From Psilocybe azurescens (lineage: Eukaryota > Basidiomycota > Agaricomycetes > Agaricales > Agrocybaceae), in NCBI GenBank assembly GCA_023853785.1, contig JAJIRX010000014.1, positions 1-22,611 of the forward strand: a stretch of DNA of 22,611 nt, in the 5' to 3' direction. Below, piece after piece: positions 20,306 through 22,611 of the stretch. A program made the position numbers and the translations under genes. The notes under the pieces are model-generated. The model was given only the letters and a program-made list of their open reading frames with translations, was not told the DNA's origin and searched no databases. Within the stretch, counting starts at the first letter, position 1, and each line of letters starts with the position of its first letter.

Positions 20306-22611
20306 ATGACCTCCCCAAGTTACAACAGTTCCTACAGTCGAGCGTACCCCATCGCTATCTAGACGCCCTACTTCCTCTTATTCTTGGTGGTCTTGCTCTT
20401 GTTTCTCTTACTTTGCTCAAATCGCGCAGAGGTGTCAAGGCTACAAGACTGAGAGGACCAGATAACAGAAGTTTTTATTCGGTTTATATCAAATTTTAAA
20501 CGAGACTGAGGACCCAGGTCTCGTCTACGAATCCTGGGCCGCTGAGTATGGACCTGCGTTCCGTGTGTCTGGAGGATTTGGATCCAGCCGCATCGTGATA
20601 TGCGACCCAAGGGCAAACGCACACTTTTATTCGAAGGAGACTTTTGGTTATGTGCAGACAAACCTCTCGCGAACTTTTATTAAGAATCTAGTGAGTTATG
20701 ACGCTTCATTAATAGAAGTCACCTGATATATCTTTTGTTTAGTTTGGTCGTGGTCTTCTTTGGGCCGAAGGCGAAAGTCATAGAAGGTACCACATGTGTA
20801 TATTGACACGTTGGATGACGATTAATTAGGTATTGGTAGACAACGCAAGGCATTGTCCCCAGCCTTCAGCAACGCAGCTATCAGAAAACTAACGCCGGTT
20901 TTCTATGACGCGGCCTATAAGGTCTGAGCTTTACTCATGAGAGTAATGATTACATTGACTTCAAACCAGATGAAAGTCAAATGGGACTCTGCATTTGACG
21001 CGAGCACCGAAGAAATAAGTATAGACGTGCAGGCATGGTATGCTGTATCTCTGCTTTTCACATATAATGTGCACTAAACGAGCTTTCAGGATGAACAACA
21101 TCGCGTGAGTCAGAACTATTTCGCCGCAGGTTCTTTCTGAATTCCACGAACTTCAGCCTTGATTCCGTCGGTATTGCTGGCTTTGGCCACGATTTTCGTG
21201 CATTAGAAGGGAAAGACTCGCCAGTAGTCGACGTCTTTGAATCGTTCTCCAGCGAAGACACTAGTTGGATCTCCCGCTTTGTGTTTTCTGATGGGACCTG
21301 TTCTTCCCGTTCTCCAGAACTTGCCCACAGGACAGAACAGGACTCTCAAACGACTACGAGAGACTATGGGGGAGATTGCCGATGAGTTGTTAGCGAGAAA
21401 CCGGAAGGAGAAGGAAGGAAAGTCGGTGGTGGAGGAAAAGTCAATCATTGGCCTTCTCAGTAAGTGCATTGTCGTTTCAACAACGTTAATGCTTTAATAA
21501 TACTTTGCAGTTAAAGCAGAGACGAGTAAGTCATCTCTTGGAATGTCCCAAGAAGAGATATTAGCTCAGGTACATCTCAACCTTCATCAGCTCGGCATTC
21601 TCTCTTGCTGACTGACATTGCTGTAGATGGTATGGCTCAAATCAAACAATTGAACACATCATGAACTGATAACAATTTTCATGAAACAAAGAACGTCTTG
21701 CTACTCGCTGGTATGATTCATTCTCCCATCTTATACGTCAATCGCTCACAAGATCTCAGGATATGAAACTACTTCAAGTGTGTCCCGAATGCTATTTCGT
21801 GGTTGCTCTTACTATAACTGACCATTCTTTCTGATCAAATAGTCAGCCTTACCGTAATTTCTTCTCCCTGATCACTCTGTTCCCATTCTCACCCGAATAC
21901 AGTGGGCACTCATTGAGCTTTCTCGTAAGCCAGAGCAACAACGAAGACTACGCGATGAACTATCACATTACATCAACGACGATCCTACATTCGATCAGCT
22001 ATCAACGAGCCTTCCGTATTTGGATTCGGTCGTCCAGGAAATCCTACGCCTCCACCCTCCAGTCAGTGAGACGACTCGCATCGTGAGTAAAAGTAAATTT
22101 TTACTACCCATTCATCCACAAGACTGCCGTATCACCTATATCTCTGATAATTACTAACAGGCCGCCGAGGACGATATCATGCCATTTACCGCCCCCGTCG
22201 TGACGTCTACAGGCGAACAGATATCATCGCTCATAATAAAAAGGGTACCACAATCACATCCCCAATCCGATATATGAATCGATCAGAAACATTCTGGGGC
22301 CCGAACGCACGAGAATTTGAACCCGAAAGATGGCTCTCACCTGATGGATATCTTAACGCCAAAGAGATTCAAGGACACCGTCACATACTCACTTTCTCAG
22401 ACGGTCCTCGGACGTGCTTGGGACGTAGCTTCGCATTGGCTGAATTCAAGGCGCGTTTCGATCTTAACTATCTTCCACGTCGTAGAATAAAATCCATAGA
22501 TGGAAGTGGGACTAATTTTATACCTTTTAGGTCGTTCTGTCAGTCTTGATCAGGAACTATACATTCGAGCTGCCAAATGGACCCGATACCCAAATTGTCA
22601 GACATCCATCC
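20306..22611 (+). CDS. Cytochrome P450 monooxygenase (3' end beyond window)
   Basis: Haem-thiolate monooxygenase anchored in the ER by an N-terminal helix (LLPLILGGLALVSLTLL). Exons: 20306-20690, 20743-20786, 20840-20921, 20970-21037, 21090-21104, 21157-21459, 21511-21569, 21627-21629, 21692-21710, 21760-21777, 21843-21853, 21903-22082, 22161-22450, 22531 onward; about 519 codons are present and the last few tens are missing. Motifs in order: HRRQRKALSPAFS (C helix); the I-helix LLLAGYETTS split over several exons; ExxR as EILR at 22038-22049; FEPERWL; and the haem loop FSDGPRTCLG with the Cys codon at 22415. Frame breaks: one missing C at 20313-20316 right after the start, one missing G at 20481-20482, one extra base at about 21240-21258, and one missing A at 22216-22217; with these, coding length to 22450 is divisible by three. 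The last visible intron seems to start with GC instead of GT. The substrate cannot be predicted. Confidence 0.9.

Noticed and set aside
2193..22611. Programmed ribosomal frameshifting as the cause of the frame breaks
   Set aside because: There are too many sites, in both directions, in unrelated genes, with no common slippery sequence other than homopolymer runs.
1..22611. CRISPR arrays, rRNA, tRNA genes and complete transposons
   Set aside because: No regularly spaced repeats, no conserved rRNA blocks, no tRNA A/B box arrangement and no transposase or long terminal repeats were recognised by eye.

Overview
The window looks like nuclear DNA of a filamentous basidiomycete, probably an Agaricomycete. 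Genes carry many short introns (about 45-95 nt, GT...AG, donors such as GTGAGT and GTACGT), very small exons, TATA boxes 45-140 nt before the start codon, and fungal families: a cysteine-containing LysM pair, a multi-intron cytochrome P450 and an Rqc1/TCF25 homologue. All calls were made by eye, without database searches.

Layout. 1-117: possible C-terminal end of a gene cut by the window. 118-2192: no convincing gene; promoter-like DNA near its right end. 2193-7691 (+): a large gene of about 1,627 aa, rich in Ser/Pro/Gln/His, with a coiled coil and a C-terminal Cys/His zinc-finger-like module. 8319-9448 (+): dienelactone hydrolase family protein. 9571-9896 (-): small, probably secreted peptide gene. 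10246-10560 (+): broken copy of the 5' end of the TCF25 gene, intron included. 11250-11702 (+): unidentified, probably decayed coding remnant. 12778-14150 (-): two-LysM protein with a long N-glycosylation-rich tail. 15063-17990 (+): TCF25/Rqc1 homologue, about 807 aa. 18777-19480 (+): short two-LysM protein, 146 aa. 20306 to the right edge (+): cytochrome P450 with 14 exons visible.

The main overall observation is that five of the six large genes are readable only if single-base length changes are allowed, nearly all in homopolymer runs (about 12 missing and 5 extra bases). With those allowances each coding length becomes a multiple of three, splice sites and catalytic motifs remain intact, and each gene reads as one protein. 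This looks more like homopolymer errors in the assembly than biological decay, but raw reads are needed to decide.

The genes do not form one obvious pathway. The hydrolase and the P450 could both act on aromatic or xenobiotic compounds. The two LysM genes are paralogues with the same intron positions and flank the TCF25 gene, and a TCF25 fragment lies beyond the minus-strand LysM gene, so this interval has probably undergone local duplication and rearrangement. The least-described items are the large zinc-finger protein with its duplicated exon-intron unit, the LysM protein with the glycosylated tail, and the P450 with a 3-nt exon.
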